Assembly: GCA_015075635.1 (NCBI GenBank)
Contig: JABTUA010000001.1
Span: 2,666,001 to 2,730,000, forward strand
Origin: Polyangiaceae bacterium
Lineage (GTDB): Bacteria > Myxococcota_A > Polyangia > Polyangiales > Polyangiaceae
DNA length: 64,000 bases
Direction: 5' to 3'
In this document: piece by piece, positions 55,234 through 64,000 of the stretch
Layout: the number at the start of each line of letters is the position of its first letter
How positions within the stretch are numbered: the stretch's first letter is position 1
Position numbers and translations under genes: made by a program
The notes under the pieces: generated by a model
The model's input: the letters and a program-made list of their open reading frames with translations, nothing else
Database searches by the model: none
What the model was told of the DNA's origin: nothing

Positions 55234-56784
55234 ATGACTCGATCCATCTGCATCGGTTTTGCGTGTCTCGTGCTCGCGTGTGGCTCCGATGACAACGGAG
55301 GGGGCAAGTCCGGTACCGGCGGCAGCTCGAGCGGAGGGTCCGCGGGAACTCCGAGCGGCGGCGCGGGGGGTGCGAGCGGCGGCACAGGTGGTGCGAGCGG
55401 CGGCGCAGGTGGTGCGAGCGGCGGCGCGGGCGGCGCGAGCGGCGGCGCCGCCGGGAGCGGCGGCAGCGGCGCGACGGGCGGCACGGGCGGCACGCCCGGC
55501 GCCTGCGGCGCGATCACGACCTTCGCCGACGGCCTCACGCCAACCAAGCAGGTCCACGTCGCGCCGAGCGGCGACGACGCGAGCGGCGACGGCAGCGCGC
55601 AGAAGCCCTTCAAGACGCTGGGCAAGGCCGCTCAGGGCGTCACGGCGGGCACCGCCATCCGCCTGCACGCCGGGACGTACGCCGGCGGCGCGTACCTCTC
55701 GAACCTCTCGGGCAGCGCGAGCGCCCCGATCTGGATCGGCGGCGCCCCCGGCGAGGCGACGCCGGTGCTCGACGGCGGCGGCGAGGGCCTGCACCTCACC
55801 AAAGTACGCTACCTGGTGCTGCACGACCTCGAGGTGAAGAACAGCACGCAGAACGGCGTCAACGTTGACGACGGCGGCGAGTACGCGAACGCGGACGCCA
55901 CCCGTTACGTCCTGTTCCGGAACCTGAACGTGCACGACGTCGGCTCCGGCGGGAACCAAGACTGCTTGAAGCTCTCGGGCCTGAACGACTTCTGGGTGCT
56001 CGACAGCAAGTTCGCGCGCTGCGGCGGCGGCGGCTCCGGCAGCGGCATCGATCACGTCGGCTGCCACAAGGGCCTGATCGCCCGCTCGAGCTTCGAGGAG
56101 ATCAGTGGCAACGCCGTACAGGCCAAGGGCGGCAGCGAGGACATCGAGATCCGGGCCTGTCGCATGAAGGACGCCGGCGAGCGCGCGGTGAACATGGGCG
56201 GCTCGACGGGCCTTCAGTTCTTCCGCCCGCCGCTCTCGACGAGCGCGCCGAACTTCGAGGCCAAGAACATCCGGGTCGTCGCCAACGTGATCAGCGGCTC
56301 GACCGCTGCGCTTGCCTTCGTCGGCTGCGTCGAGTGCCTGGCCGCCCACAACACCATCGTCGATCCGACCAACTGGCTCTTCCGCATCCTGCAGGAGACC
56401 ACCACCGGCGGTGGCTACACGTTCTTACCCGCGCAGAAGGGGCGCTTCGTGAACAACCTGGTCTATTTCGACCGGAGCGATCTCTCCACCTGGGTCAACG
56501 TCGGCGCCAACACCGACGCCGCGTCGTTCCAGTTCCAGAACAACCTCTGGTACGCCCACGACAACCCCGCCCAGTCGCAGCCCACCAACCTGCCGGCGGC
56601 GGAGACCGGCGGAATCAGCGGCACCGATCCGGCGCTGACGAACCCGGCGGGCGGCGACTACAGCATCCCGCAGAGCAGCGCCGCTGCCGGCAAGGGGAGC
56701 ACCGGAACCGGGGTGGCCGGGGATTTCACCGGCAAGTGTTACGCCTCTCCCCCGAGCGTCGGCGCCTTCGAGCCGCTTCCCTGA
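55234..56784 (+). CDS. Right-handed beta-helix lipoprotein
   Basis: 516 residues. ATG 55234 has GAGGGAA four bases upstream. The signal ends CLVLAC, followed by a 70-residue Gly/Ser/Ala linker with four 7-residue repeats. QVHVAPSGDDASGDGSAQKPFKTL then opens a parallel beta-helix of the pectate-lyase type, with rungs such as YLVLHDLEVKNST and DFWVLDSKFARC. Such proteins bind or cut polysaccharides, but no lyase catalytic set is evident. Surface location is certain enough from the signal. Confidence 0.82.
   Translation: MTRSICIGFACLVLACGSDDNGGGKSGTGGSSSGGSAGTPSGGAGGASGGTGGASGGAGGASGGAGGASGGAAGSGGSGATGGTGGTPGACGAITTFADGLTPTKQVHVAPSGDDASGDGSAQKPFKTLGKAAQGVTAGTAIRLHAGTYAGGAYLSNLSGSASAPIWIGGAPGEATPVLDGGGEGLHLTKVRYLVLHDLEVKNSTQNGVNVDDGGEYANADATRYVLFRNLNVHDVGSGGNQDCLKLSGLNDFWVLDSKFARCGGGGSGSGIDHVGCHKGLIARSSFEEISGNAVQAKGGSEDIEIRACRMKDAGERAVNMGGSTGLQFFRPPLSTSAPNFEAKNIRVVANVISGSTAALAFVGCVECLAAHNTIVDPTNWLFRILQETTTGGGYTFLPAQKGRFVNNLVYFDRSDLSTWVNVGANTDAASFQFQNNLWYAHDNPAQSQPTNLPAAETGGISGTDPALTNPAGGDYSIPQSSAAAGKGSTGTGVAGDFTGKCYASPPSVGAFEPLP
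55366..55449 (+). repeat. Four 21-bp tandem repeats encoding GGASGG(A/T)
   Basis: The unit GGTGCGAGCGGCGGCGCAGGT varies slightly through four copies, in frame, inside the linker of the beta-helix lipoprotein. Copy number could change by slippage without breaking the frame. Confidence 0.75.
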
Positions 56785-56831
56785 AGGGCCTGGGACGAGC
56801 CAAAACTTCGTGCTAGTCGTGCTCGCTTCCC

Positions 56832-59285
56832 GTGCAAAGCCAGAGCAGCGTCGAGCCCGAGGGCAAGGACCCCGAACAGAGCCCCATCGTCGGTGAGGAG
56901 GAGCAGTGCCTCGAGCGCGTGCTCGGGCACCTCGACGGGCGCAAGGCCCGCGAGTCCGAGCGCCCGCCCATCGACTACGAGTCGCAGATGCTGGCGCTGC
57001 GCGACGAGATCGCCGTCGCGCGTCTGGAAGACGTGCCCCCGCTGGTCGAACAGATGGAACGGTTGCAGGTCCTGGCAGCACACCAGAGCACCTCCACCGA
57101 GAGCTACGTGGACGCGAAATCCCCCTACTTCGGCCGCATGGTGCTCGAAGAAGGCGAGCGCCGGCGCGAGGTGCTGATCGGCCGTGGCACCTACCTGGAC
57201 ACCAAGAGCGGCGTGCGCATCGTGGACTGGCGCGACGCGCCCGTCAGCCGCCTGTACTACCGCTACGACGAGGGCGACGAATACGACGAGGTCTTCGGCG
57301 GCCGCGAGGTCAACGGCGAGGTCGTCATCCGGCGCAGCGTCAGCATCGTGGACCGGACGCTCCGGCGCATCACCGCTCCGCAGGGCACCTTCGCGCGCAC
57401 CGCTGCGGGCACGTGGCGTCGCCTCGGCACCGACGCGCTGAAGCTGCACGGCGGGCAAGGCACCGCGGCGCGCGCGGACCAGCTCCACCGTCCGGGCAAG
57501 CTCGGCATCGGGGGCGACGAGCTCACCGAGGACAAGCACCTGAAGGAGATCACGGCGCTGATCGACAAGCGCCAGTTCGAGCTGATCACCGCGCCGAACT
57601 CCGGCCTGGTCGTGATCCAAGGCGGCGCCGGCAGCGGCAAGACCACCATCGCGCTGCACCGGCTGGCCTACCTGAATTTCCAGGACCCGCGGCGCTTCCG
57701 CCCCGATCGCATGTTGATCGTGGTGTTCAACGCCGCGCTCGCCCGCTACATCTCGCAGGTCTTGCCCGCCCTCGGCGTCGAGGGCATCCCGATTCGCACC
57801 TACGAGGCCTGGGCGGAGCGCGTGCGCGAGATCCAGCTGCCGTCGGTCCCGAACCGCTACAGCGAGGACACCCCGGCGGTGGTCACGCGGCTGAAGAAGC
57901 ACCCCGCGATGCTGAAGGCCATCGACGAGCACGTGACGAAGATGGCCGCGCGCTTCGAGGCGCGCATCGAGAAGGCCCTGGGCCAAGCGAAGGACACGGA
58001 GGGCGGCGCCGCTCTGCTCGCGACCTTCACCCGCGCTCCCGAGCGTCCCCTCGCCCACCGCGTGTTCAGCGTCGGCGCGTGGCTGGAGAAGAGCGGGCGC
58101 AGCCTGCCGACGGACCCCCGCGTTGCGCTCGAGCGCCTGACCCGCGAGGGCGTGCGCGAGGCCCGCGACGTGGTCGCAGCGTGGGCCGATCTCGTCAGCG
58201 ACGAGGGCGCCGTCACGGCGGCCTTCCGCAAGTGGGCGCCCGGTGAGCTGAGCGAGCCGGAGCTCAAGCGCGCTCACAACTGGTGCGCGGCCCACGCCAG
58301 CCAGCTGGTCCACCACATGGAGCTGCTCGCTGAGGGGCCCCACGGCGGCGGCGGCGGCGACAAGCCGGAGAAGACCGGGGACGAGGAGCACCTCGAGATC
58401 CGCGACGCCGAGGAGGAGCAGGACTTCGGCCGCGGCGTGGACGGCCGTGAGCTGGACGAGCACGTCCACCTCGACCGCGAGGACGACGCGCTCTTGCTCA
58501 GGCTCTGCCAGCGCCTGCGCGGCCCGCTCATGCGCAACGTGAAGGGCAAGGACGCCTTGGTGTACGAGCACGTGCTCGTGGACGAGGCTCAGGATCTGTC
58601 CCCGGTGGAGCTAGCGGTGGTCCTCGACACCGTGAGCTCGGCGCGGAGCGTGACCCTGGCCGGCGACGTCGCTCAGCGGCTGTTGATGGACAACGGCTTC
58701 TCTGACTGGAAGACCGTGCTCGGGGAGCTCGGCCTGTCCCACGTGGCGGTCGAGCCCTTGAAGCTCGCCTACCGCTCCACGCAGGAGATCATCGACTTCG
58801 CCCGTGAGGCGCTGGGGCCCCTGGCTCCGGAGGACGCCCCGCGAGCGACACGCAGCGGCGCGCCCGTCGACTTGTTCGTGTTCGCCCACGCCGGCGACGC
58901 CGTCGGCTTCCTGGGCGAAGCCCTGCGCGAGCTGATGCGGCTCGAGCCGCGGGCCTCCGTCGCCGTAGTGGCGCGCTACCCGGAGCAAGCGGATCTCTAC
59001 TACGACGGGCTGCGCAAGGCCGAGGTCCCGTACTTGCGCCGCATTGCCGATCAGGACTTCCCGTTCCGCGCCGGCATCGACGTCACCGACGTGCGTCAGG
59101 TGAAGGGCCTCGAGTTCGACTACGTGATCCTGGTCGAGGTCAGCGATGCCGCGTATCCGAAGGAAGAGGAGGCCCGGCACTTGCTCCACATCGGCGCCAC
59201 CCGCGCCGCGCACCAGCTCTGGGTGGTCGCGAGCGGCAAGCCGAGCTCGCTCCTGCCGGAGTCCCTACGCGAACGGGGGTACTGA
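56832..59285 (+). CDS. HelD-like superfamily 1 helicase/ATPase
   Basis: 817 residues from GTG 56832. UvrD/HelD-type motifs in order: VVIQGGAGSGKTTIALHRLAYL (Walker A about 262), VLVDEAQDLSP (Walker B), TLAGDVAQR, LAYRSTQEI, VRQVKGLEFDYVILVE and LHIGATRAAHQL. The N-terminal helical arm (ALRDEIAVARLEDVPPL) is like HelD, which frees stalled RNA polymerase. A Gly- and acidic-rich insert (GGGGGDKPEKTGDEEHLE) lies around 508-540. DNA helicase IV-type function is the alternative. The ChaN-like gene follows after seven bases. Confidence 0.87.
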   Translation: MQSQSSVEPEGKDPEQSPIVGEEEQCLERVLGHLDGRKARESERPPIDYESQMLALRDEIAVARLEDVPPLVEQMERLQVLAAHQSTSTESYVDAKSPYFGRMVLEEGERRREVLIGRGTYLDTKSGVRIVDWRDAPVSRLYYRYDEGDEYDEVFGGREVNGEVVIRRSVSIVDRTLRRITAPQGTFARTAAGTWRRLGTDALKLHGGQGTAARADQLHRPGKLGIGGDELTEDKHLKEITALIDKRQFELITAPNSGLVVIQGGAGSGKTTIALHRLAYLNFQDPRRFRPDRMLIVVFNAALARYISQVLPALGVEGIPIRTYEAWAERVREIQLPSVPNRYSEDTPAVVTRLKKHPAMLKAIDEHVTKMAARFEARIEKALGQAKDTEGGAALLATFTRAPERPLAHRVFSVGAWLEKSGRSLPTDPRVALERLTREGVREARDVVAAWADLVSDEGAVTAAFRKWAPGELSEPELKRAHNWCAAHASQLVHHMELLAEGPHGGGGGDKPEKTGDEEHLEIRDAEEEQDFGRGVDGRELDEHVHLDREDDALLLRLCQRLRGPLMRNVKGKDALVYEHVLVDEAQDLSPVELAVVLDTVSSARSVTLAGDVAQRLLMDNGFSDWKTVLGELGLSHVAVEPLKLAYRSTQEIIDFAREALGPLAPEDAPRATRSGAPVDLFVFAHAGDAVGFLGEALRELMRLEPRASVAVVARYPEQADLYYDGLRKAEVPYLRRIADQDFPFRAGIDVTDVRQVKGLEFDYVILVEVSDAAYPKEEEARHLLHIGATRAAHQLWVVASGKPSSLLPESLRERGY

Positions 59286-59292
59286 CGACACC

Positions 59293-60264
59293 ATGATCGG
59301 GTCACGACTCGCGCTCGGAGCGACCGCGCTCTCTCTCGCCGCGTGCGCGGGCCGCACGCCACTCCCGGCGGAGAGCGCGTCGGCGCCGGAGCTCGCCGCC
59401 GAGCACGCGGGCGAGAAGAACCCGCACGGCAGCCGGCCGCCGGTCCCCCCCGACGTGGTCGAGCGGGCCGCCGCCCCGTTCGTGGGCGTACGCGCCGACG
59501 GCGGCGAGCTGCTCTCACCGGAGGGGCTGCTCGACGAGCTCGCCCGCGCGGACCTGGTCTGCGTCGGCGAAGACCACGCCGACCCGCTCTCGCACTACGC
59601 CGAGCTCGTGGTGCTCGCGGGGTTGGTCGAGCGGAGCGGGATGAGCGGCCGCGAGGTCGGCCTGGGGCTCGAGATGGTGGCGCGTCCCGAGCAGAGCGCG
59701 CTCGACGGCTACGCGAAGCTCGAGCTGGACGAGCACGAGTTCCTGGAGGAGAGCCACTGGTCGGAGCGCTGGGGCTGGGATTTCGCCTACTACCGGCCGC
59801 AGCTCGAGCTCGCCCGACACCGCGGCCTGCCGCTGGTCGCCCTGAACGCGCCGCGCCGGCTGACCCGCGCCGTCGCGCGCAAAGGAGTGGGCTCCCTGGA
59901 GCGCGAGCTCGAGCGTGAGCTTCCGGAGCTGGATCTCGGGGATCGCGAGCATCGCGCTTGGTTCGACGAGACCATGCGGGGTCACCCGCACGGCAACCCG
60001 CACCACCTGTACGCGGCGCAGGTGGTCTGGGACGAGACCATGGCGGAGAGCGCCGCTCGCTGGCTCGGGGTCAAGCTCCCGGGCCGTCAGCTCGTGGTGA
60101 TGGCGGGTGCCGGGCACTGCCGCAGGGACGCCATCCCGGGGCGCGTGCTCCGGCGCCTGCCCGCCCGTGTGGTCTCGGTGCGCGCGGTGACCCAAGGCGA
60201 CGCCGAGGCCGAGAAGCGCGCGCTCGGGGCGTTCGACTTCGTGCTCTCGTTCGAGAAGAGCTGA
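59293..60264 (+). CDS. ChaN-family (PF04187) lipoprotein
   Basis: 323 residues. The signal ALGATALSLAAC gives the lipid anchor. The core has LVCVGEDHADPLSHY and GLGLEMVARPEQSALDGY, then LVALNAPRRLTRAVARKG, and MAGAGHCRRDAIPGRVLRRLP near the end. This is the ChaN/DUF399 fold, reported to bind haem and iron in Campylobacter. The His residues in GEDH and AGHC are the conserved ones. Whether it binds haem here is inference. Confidence 0.82.
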   Translation: MIGSRLALGATALSLAACAGRTPLPAESASAPELAAEHAGEKNPHGSRPPVPPDVVERAAAPFVGVRADGGELLSPEGLLDELARADLVCVGEDHADPLSHYAELVVLAGLVERSGMSGREVGLGLEMVARPEQSALDGYAKLELDEHEFLEESHWSERWGWDFAYYRPQLELARHRGLPLVALNAPRRLTRAVARKGVGSLERELERELPELDLGDREHRAWFDETMRGHPHGNPHHLYAAQVVWDETMAESAARWLGVKLPGRQLVVMAGAGHCRRDAIPGRVLRRLPARVVSVRAVTQGDAEAEKRALGAFDFVLSFEKS

Positions 60265-60265
60265 C

Positions 60266-61375
60266 TCACTTCGTGAGCGGCTTGAACACCACCCGCGCTT
60301 CCATCTTGGTCCGCATCTCCTGCTTCTCCGCCGCGAGCGTGACGCTCACCTTGACCTCGCTCTTGGTGTCGATGTGGCCGTCGGGGATGCTGCGGCCGAG
60401 ATCGAAGCCGAGCTCACCCTTGCCCGAGCCCCTCATGCTCACGAGCTTTGCGGTGGCGCCTTGCGGCAGACCAGGGAGGTTCATCGTGCCGCCCGGCGCG
60501 GTCTGCTGGATCTTGACCTTGATCTTGCCTTTGTCGCCGGAGATCTCCGCGAGCTCGTAGTCCGCGACCTGAGACAGCTTGATCCCCATCTGATCGAGCC
60601 GTGACTTGACCTGCCACTTCGCGCCGACGCCGACCTCCTCCTCGGGGAAAGGCGCACCCATCTGATCGAAAGTCTGCTGCATCGACGCCAGCGCCTGCTT
60701 CAGCGCCGGGTTGTCGATCTTGGAAGAGTCGAGCTCGACCTGGCGCACGAAGCCCCGGGAGTCCACCCGGTCCTTGCCGGTCAGCTTCTCGAGCGCGCTC
60801 AGGTTCTTCTCGGCCTGGTCGCGCTGCTCCTTGCTCAGACCGGGCCCGGGCAAGAGCCCGACGTCCTCGAGCAGGAGCGTGCGCCGCGCGCTGCCGTCGG
60901 CGGCCACCTCCTTCACCGTCAGCGCCGCCACCACTCGCACGGCGGGAGCGGTGGGCACGTCCGCCTTCTGCTCCCCCATCTGCATCTTCATGCTGCTGGT
61001 CGTCGTCATCTGGAGCCGGTCGGTGCGATCGACGACGAACTTGTAGCGGAGCTTCTGCCGCGGCTCGCTGCCGGCCTCGACGAGCTTCACGCCCTGGGGA
61101 TCGGCCTTGGCCTTGGGCTCTGGGGCGGCGGCCTCGGCGCTCGGCTTACCGGAATCCGGCGCGGCCCCCGAGTCCTCCTCCAGAGCGGCTGCCGAGACGC
61201 TCGGCGCCGGCGCGCTCGACGCGCTGGGGATGGCCAGCGCCGAGGCGATGCTCACCGCCTCCGGGCTCGGTGCCACGCTCGCCGCGGTTGGCGCAGCGCC
61301 GCTGCCCTTGTCACAAGCGTAGAGCAGCCCCGCCAGCCCGACACACACACCCAGTCGCCTCGTCAGCGTCTTCAT
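60266..61375 (-). CDS. DUF6263-like lipoprotein
   Basis: 369 residues from ATG 61375. The signal VCVGLAGLLYAC gives the lipidation Cys. An Ala/Ser/Pro/Glu-rich linker spans about 25-95. The folded part repeats beta strands typical of secreted barrel-like domains: LRYKFVVDRTDRLQMTTTSSMKMQMG, VGVGAKWQVKSRLDQMG, SVTLAAEKQEMRTKMEARV. Function unknown. The stop lies one base beyond the stop of the convergent ChaN-like gene. Confidence 0.72.
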   Translation of the reverse strand: MKTLTRRLGVCVGLAGLLYACDKGSGAAPTAASVAPSPEAVSIASALAIPSASSAPAPSVSAAALEEDSGAAPDSGKPSAEAAAPEPKAKADPQGVKLVEAGSEPRQKLRYKFVVDRTDRLQMTTTSSMKMQMGEQKADVPTAPAVRVVAALTVKEVAADGSARRTLLLEDVGLLPGPGLSKEQRDQAEKNLSALEKLTGKDRVDSRGFVRQVELDSSKIDNPALKQALASMQQTFDQMGAPFPEEEVGVGAKWQVKSRLDQMGIKLSQVADYELAEISGDKGKIKVKIQQTAPGGTMNLPGLPQGATAKLVSMRGSGKGELGFDLGRSIPDGHIDTKSEVKVSVTLAAEKQEMRTKMEARVVFKPLTK

Positions 61376-61457
61376 CCGGGGGCGCACTATGCCCTGAGCC
61401 ATTGGTCCGTGCCAGCGTGCCTTGACTCGGGTCTCGGCCGGCTCCAAAGCTCGCGGC

Positions 61458-62876
61458 ATGAGGGTCTTCGAGCGACACTACATCGCTGGCGAGTGGGTCC
61501 CTTCCACCGGCGAGGGCAGCTTCGACGTCGTCTGCTCCTCCACCGAGGAGAAGATCGGCAGCGTCCCGGCAGGCAGCGCCGGCGACGCCGAGCGCGCGGT
61601 CTTGGCGGCGGCGCAGGCCTTCCCCGCCTGGAGCGGCACCCCGCGTGAGGAGCGCACCGCGCTCCTCTTGCGCGTCGCCGAGGGGCTGAGCGCGCGACAC
61701 AGCGAGATAGCCGAGCTCATCGCCTCGGAGGTCGGCATGCCGCTCAAGCTCGCCGGGCCCATCCAGGTCGGCCTGCCGGTGTCGAACCTGGCGGCCACGG
61801 CCCGCGCCGCCCAGGATCTGGTGCTCGAGGAGCGTGTGGAAAACTCCCTGGTCGTGCGCGAGCCGGTGGGCGTCGTCGCCTGCATCACGCCCTGGAACTA
61901 CCCGCTGAATCAAGTGCTCGCGAAGGTGGCGCCGGCGCTGGCGGTCGGCTGCACGGTGGTGCTCAAGCCGAGCGAGGTAGCGCCGCTCTCGGCGTTCGTG
62001 CTGGCGGAGGTGATGCACGCCGCCGGCGCGCCAGCCGGCGTGTTCAACCTGGTCTCGGGGGATGGCCCGACGGTGGGCGAGGTGCTGGCCGCACACCCCA
62101 AGGTCGACATGGTGAGCTTCACCGGCTCGACGCGCGCGGGCCGGCGCGTCGCGGAGCTGGCGGCCAAGAGCATCAAGCGCCTGGCGCTCGAGCTCGGTGG
62201 CAAGAGCGCCAACGTGATCCTGGACGACGCCGATCTCGGCCAGGCGGTGAAGGCCGGCGTCAGCAACTGCTACCTGAACTCGGGCCAGACCTGCTCGGCC
62301 TGGACTCGAATGCTGGTGCCGCGCGCTCGCCTCGCGGAGGCCACGGAGCTGGCCAAGGCCGCCGCCGAGAAGTTCACGTTGGGCAACGCCCTCGAGGGCA
62401 AGGGCCGGCTCGGCCCTCTGGTCTCTGCGGCTCAGCGCGAGCGCGTGCTCGGCTACATCCGAAGGGGCATCGAGGAGGGCGCGACCCTGGTCACCGGCGG
62501 CGCCGAGCCTCCGGCAGACCAGCCGCGCGGCTTCTTCGTCAGGCCCACGGTGTTCAGCGACGTGCGCCCCGAGATGAGCATCGCGCAAGAAGAAATCTTC
62601 GGCCCGGTGCTCTGCATCATCCCCTACGACACGGAGGAGGACGCCATCCGCATCGCCAACGACAGCATCTACGGCCTGGGCGGCGGCGTCTGGTCGAAGG
62701 ACGCGGCCCGAGCGGAGCGCGTGGCGCGCCGGCTGCGCACCGGCCAGGTGGACATCAATGGCGGCGCCTTCAACCCGGTGGCGCCGTTCGGCGGCTACAA
62801 GCAGAGCGGCATCGGGCGCGAAGGCGGCCGGCACGGGCTCGAGGAGTACCTGGAGACGAAGTCCCTCCAGCTGTGA
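61458..62876 (+). CDS. NAD(P)-dependent aldehyde dehydrogenase
   Basis: 472 residues from ATG 61458. The cofactor site is [40 protein letters not shown] follows, the general base is in [17 protein letters not shown], the catalytic Cys in [11 protein letters not shown], and EEIFGPVL completes the set. Substrate not predictable; it belongs to the broad ALDH class that handles aliphatic or betaine-type aldehydes. It diverges from the DUF6263-like gene across 82 bases. Confidence 0.93.
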   Translation: MRVFERHYIAGEWVPSTGEGSFDVVCSSTEEKIGSVPAGSAGDAERAVLAAAQAFPAWSGTPREERTALLLRVAEGLSARHSEIAELIASEVGMPLKLAGPIQVGLPVSNLAATARAAQDLVLEERVENSLVVREPVGVVACITPWNYPLNQVLAKVAPALAVGCTVVLKPSEVAPLSAFVLAEVMHAAGAPAGVFNLVSGDGPTVGEVLAAHPKVDMVSFTGSTRAGRRVAELAAKSIKRLALELGGKSANVILDDADLGQAVKAGVSNCYLNSGQTCSAWTRMLVPRARLAEATELAKAAAEKFTLGNALEGKGRLGPLVSAAQRERVLGYIRRGIEEGATLVTGGAEPPADQPRGFFVRPTVFSDVRPEMSIAQEEIFGPVLCIIPYDTEEDAIRIANDSIYGLGGGVWSKDAARAERVARRLRTGQVDINGGAFNPVAPFGGYKQSGIGREGGRHGLEEYLETKSLQL

Positions 62877-62888
62877 GCGCTGGACCCA

Positions 62889-63200
62889 TCAACTCGGGAT
62901 CCGGAACCGCGGCACGCTCAGCCGCTCGCTCTTGCACTTGGGACAGCGGCTCGGGCGCCCGACCCGCGCCTCGAACACGAAGCCGCAGGCCTTGCACGCC
63001 GGGGGCTCGATCTCCAAGCGCTCGCCCTCGGCGGCCAGCGAACGCTCGAGATGCATCAAGTGCTCGCCCACCTCGCGCTCGGGGATGCGCACGACCTCGG
63101 AGATTTCCCGGGCCGAGAGCGCGGGGCCGTGCAGCGCCGCCGCGATCGACTGGCGGACAGTCTCTCCGCGCTCGGCCGGGGCTCTGGGAGGGCGCGTCAC
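62889..63200 (-). CDS. HTH regulator fused to a zinc ribbon (COG3357-like)
   Basis: 103 residues from GTG 63200, overlapping the upstream stop as GTGA. A winged-helix part (VRQSIAAALHGPALSAREISEVVRIPEREVGEHLMHLERSL) is followed by a zinc ribbon, CKACGF and CPKCKS. This fusion is known mainly from archaea and scattered bacteria as a predicted transcriptional regulator. Coupled to the glutamine amidotransferase gene; its targets are unknown. Confidence 0.78.
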   Translation of the reverse strand: MTRPPRAPAERGETVRQSIAAALHGPALSAREISEVVRIPEREVGEHLMHLERSLAAEGERLEIEPPACKACGFVFEARVGRPSRCPKCKSERLSVPRFRIPS

Positions 63201-64000
63201 TGCGCCGCCGCGATGGGCAGCGCCACCCGATCGATGTGCGTCTTGAGCACGCGCATACGCCAATCCACGCCGATCACGTCGCCGTCCGAGAGCGCCTCCC
63301 AGACGTTCTCCCCCGACAGCGGCTCGCTGGACAGGATGAAGTGGTTGACGAACCCAGTGCGCGACGGCGCCTCGCACTCCGCGGACAGGCTCGGGCAAGC
63401 GTCGCGATCCGCGCAGCGCGTCTTGTAGCTCGACCAGTACAGCTCCTTGCCGCCGTGCGTGGCGACCATGGTGTCGCCGTCGGTGACCATCAGCGTGAGC
63501 AACGCGCGCTCCGCGGTCCCTTCGTCGCAGATGGCTCGCACGCGCTGGATCGCGGCGCGGAGCGCGCTGGACACGTCGTCCACGGTGTGGCGCCGACCGA
63601 GCGGGCCGTTCGCGCTCAAGAACGACAGGAAGATCAGGAACACCAGCTCGCTGTCAGTGTCACCGAGCACGAAGCGCCGGAGCTTCGGCTGAATCTCCGC
63701 GGTGAGCGCCGCGCGGTGCCGCTCGAAGCCGGGGATGTCACCGTTGTGCGCGAACACCCAGCGTCCGTATTGGAACGGGTGGCAATTGAGCACGCTCTTC
63801 TCGCCCTGGGTCGCCCGCCGCACGTGGGCCAGCACGGTCTCGCTGGCGACCACGCCGCTCAGGCGGTGGAAGAGCTGATCGCCCAGCGCCAGCTCCGCGC
63901 TCTTGGTGACGTGTGGTGAGCCGTCCACGTAGAAGGCCACTCCCCAGCCGTCCGGGTGCTGGTTGCTCTGTTTGCCGAGGGCGTTCTCGGCGGCGAGCAG
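63197..64000 (-). CDS. Class II glutamine amidotransferase, YafJ-like (partial; N-terminus beyond window)
   Basis: The frame is open to the right edge (267 codons visible). It reads NALGKQSNQHPDGWGVAFY, then VLAHVRRATQGEKSVLNCHPF, FAHNGDIPGF and VLGDTDSELVFLIF, the core of the class II amidotransferase (Ntn) fold of YafJ and EgtC. The catalytic N-terminal Cys lies outside the window. These single-domain enzymes hydrolyse gamma-glutamyl amides. It overlaps the downstream regulator gene as GTGA. Confidence 0.87.
   Translation of the reverse strand: MLAAENALGKQSNQHPDGWGVAFYVDGSPHVTKSAELALGDQLFHRLSGVVASETVLAHVRRATQGEKSVLNCHPFQYGRWVFAHNGDIPGFERHRAALTAEIQPKLRRFVLGDTDSELVFLIFLSFLSANGPLGRRHTVDDVSSALRAAIQRVRAICDEGTAERALLTLMVTDGDTMVATHGGKELYWSSYKTRCADRDACPSLSAECEAPSRTGFVNHFILSSEPLSGENVWEALSDGDVIGVDWRMRVLKTHIDRVALPIAAAQ

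Noticed and set aside
55310..55510. Tandem repeats that could suggest CRISPR or another array
   Set aside because: The repeats are in frame, encode GGASGG units and have no unique spacers, so they are protein linker repeats.
52800..55625. Minus-strand frame of about 940 codons opposite the FG-GAP gene
   Set aside because: It spans several gene boundaries and is repetitive. The plus strand carries FG-GAP calcium loops throughout.

Overview
The window is very GC-rich, with a strong third-position bias. Its gene set fits a large-genome myxobacterium (Myxococcota, probably Polyangiales). The signs are eukaryote-type protein kinases, an FHA-GGDEF protein, sigma-54 next to a regulatory PTS, many lipoproteins with long Gly/Ser/Ala linkers, a FG-GAP surface protein, a TIGR00027-type methyltransferase and very tight ATGA/GTGA gene overlaps. 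The taxonomic placement is an inference. I see no phage, insertion sequence or CRISPR array.

Layout. 1-4.8 kb (minus): an exported protein (cut by the window edge), a lipoprotein and a 5'-nucleotidase-type lipoprotein, translationally coupled. 5-15.4 kb (minus): one long gene line running dynamin-like GTPase, lptA-like, lptB, rpoN, hpf, ptsN, hprK, rapZ, HPr and enzyme I. This is the classical rpoN / nitrogen-PTS neighbourhood, and no sugar permease is present. 15.4-22.3 kb: a kinase with an N-terminal extension, a GT-C membrane protein, a PQQ-type propeller protein, a FabL-like reductase and a small Fe-S membrane protein. 22.4-26.3 kb: a sigma-70-family factor behind a near-consensus sigma-54 promoter and six GTNAC pentamers, followed by two secreted proteins. 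26.4-36.4 kb: guaA with a PEGA lipoprotein, an amidohydrolase coupled to a MetE-like enzyme, a methyltransferase, tRNA-Pro(TGG), a CNT nucleoside transporter, the glycogen genes glgC and glgA, and an FHA-GGDEF diguanylate cyclase.

36.4-41.7 kb: a hypothetical protein, an SGNH lipoprotein, an atypical kinase, a 55-residue basic protein, an isoaspartyl peptidase, a membrane protein and a lipoprotein. 41.73-42.2 kb is the only long stretch without an ordinary gene. It holds what looks like one structured transcript: promoter-like boxes, several hairpins, a 14-codon reading frame with an excellent ribosome-binding site, and an intrinsic terminator. 42.2-47.5 kb: a GT-C-like membrane protein, a hypothetical protein, L-lysine 6-aminotransferase, and a GerW / DUF2953-like / GerW trio. 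47.6-56.8 kb: a run of surface lipoproteins (vWA, PQQ sugar dehydrogenase, SGNH, FG-GAP, beta-helix) plus a sirtuin and an esterase. The FG-GAP gene is interrupted by one in-frame TGA. 56.8-64 kb: a HelD-like helicase, a ChaN-like protein, a lipoprotein, an aldehyde dehydrogenase, an HTH/zinc-ribbon regulator and a class II glutamine amidotransferase cut by the edge.

The parts most worth pursuing are the structured RNA at 41.8-42.15 kb, the sigma-54 promoter with its GTNAC array at 22.4 kb, the in-frame TGA at 53523, and the duplicated GerW genes in what appears to be a Gram-negative sporulator.
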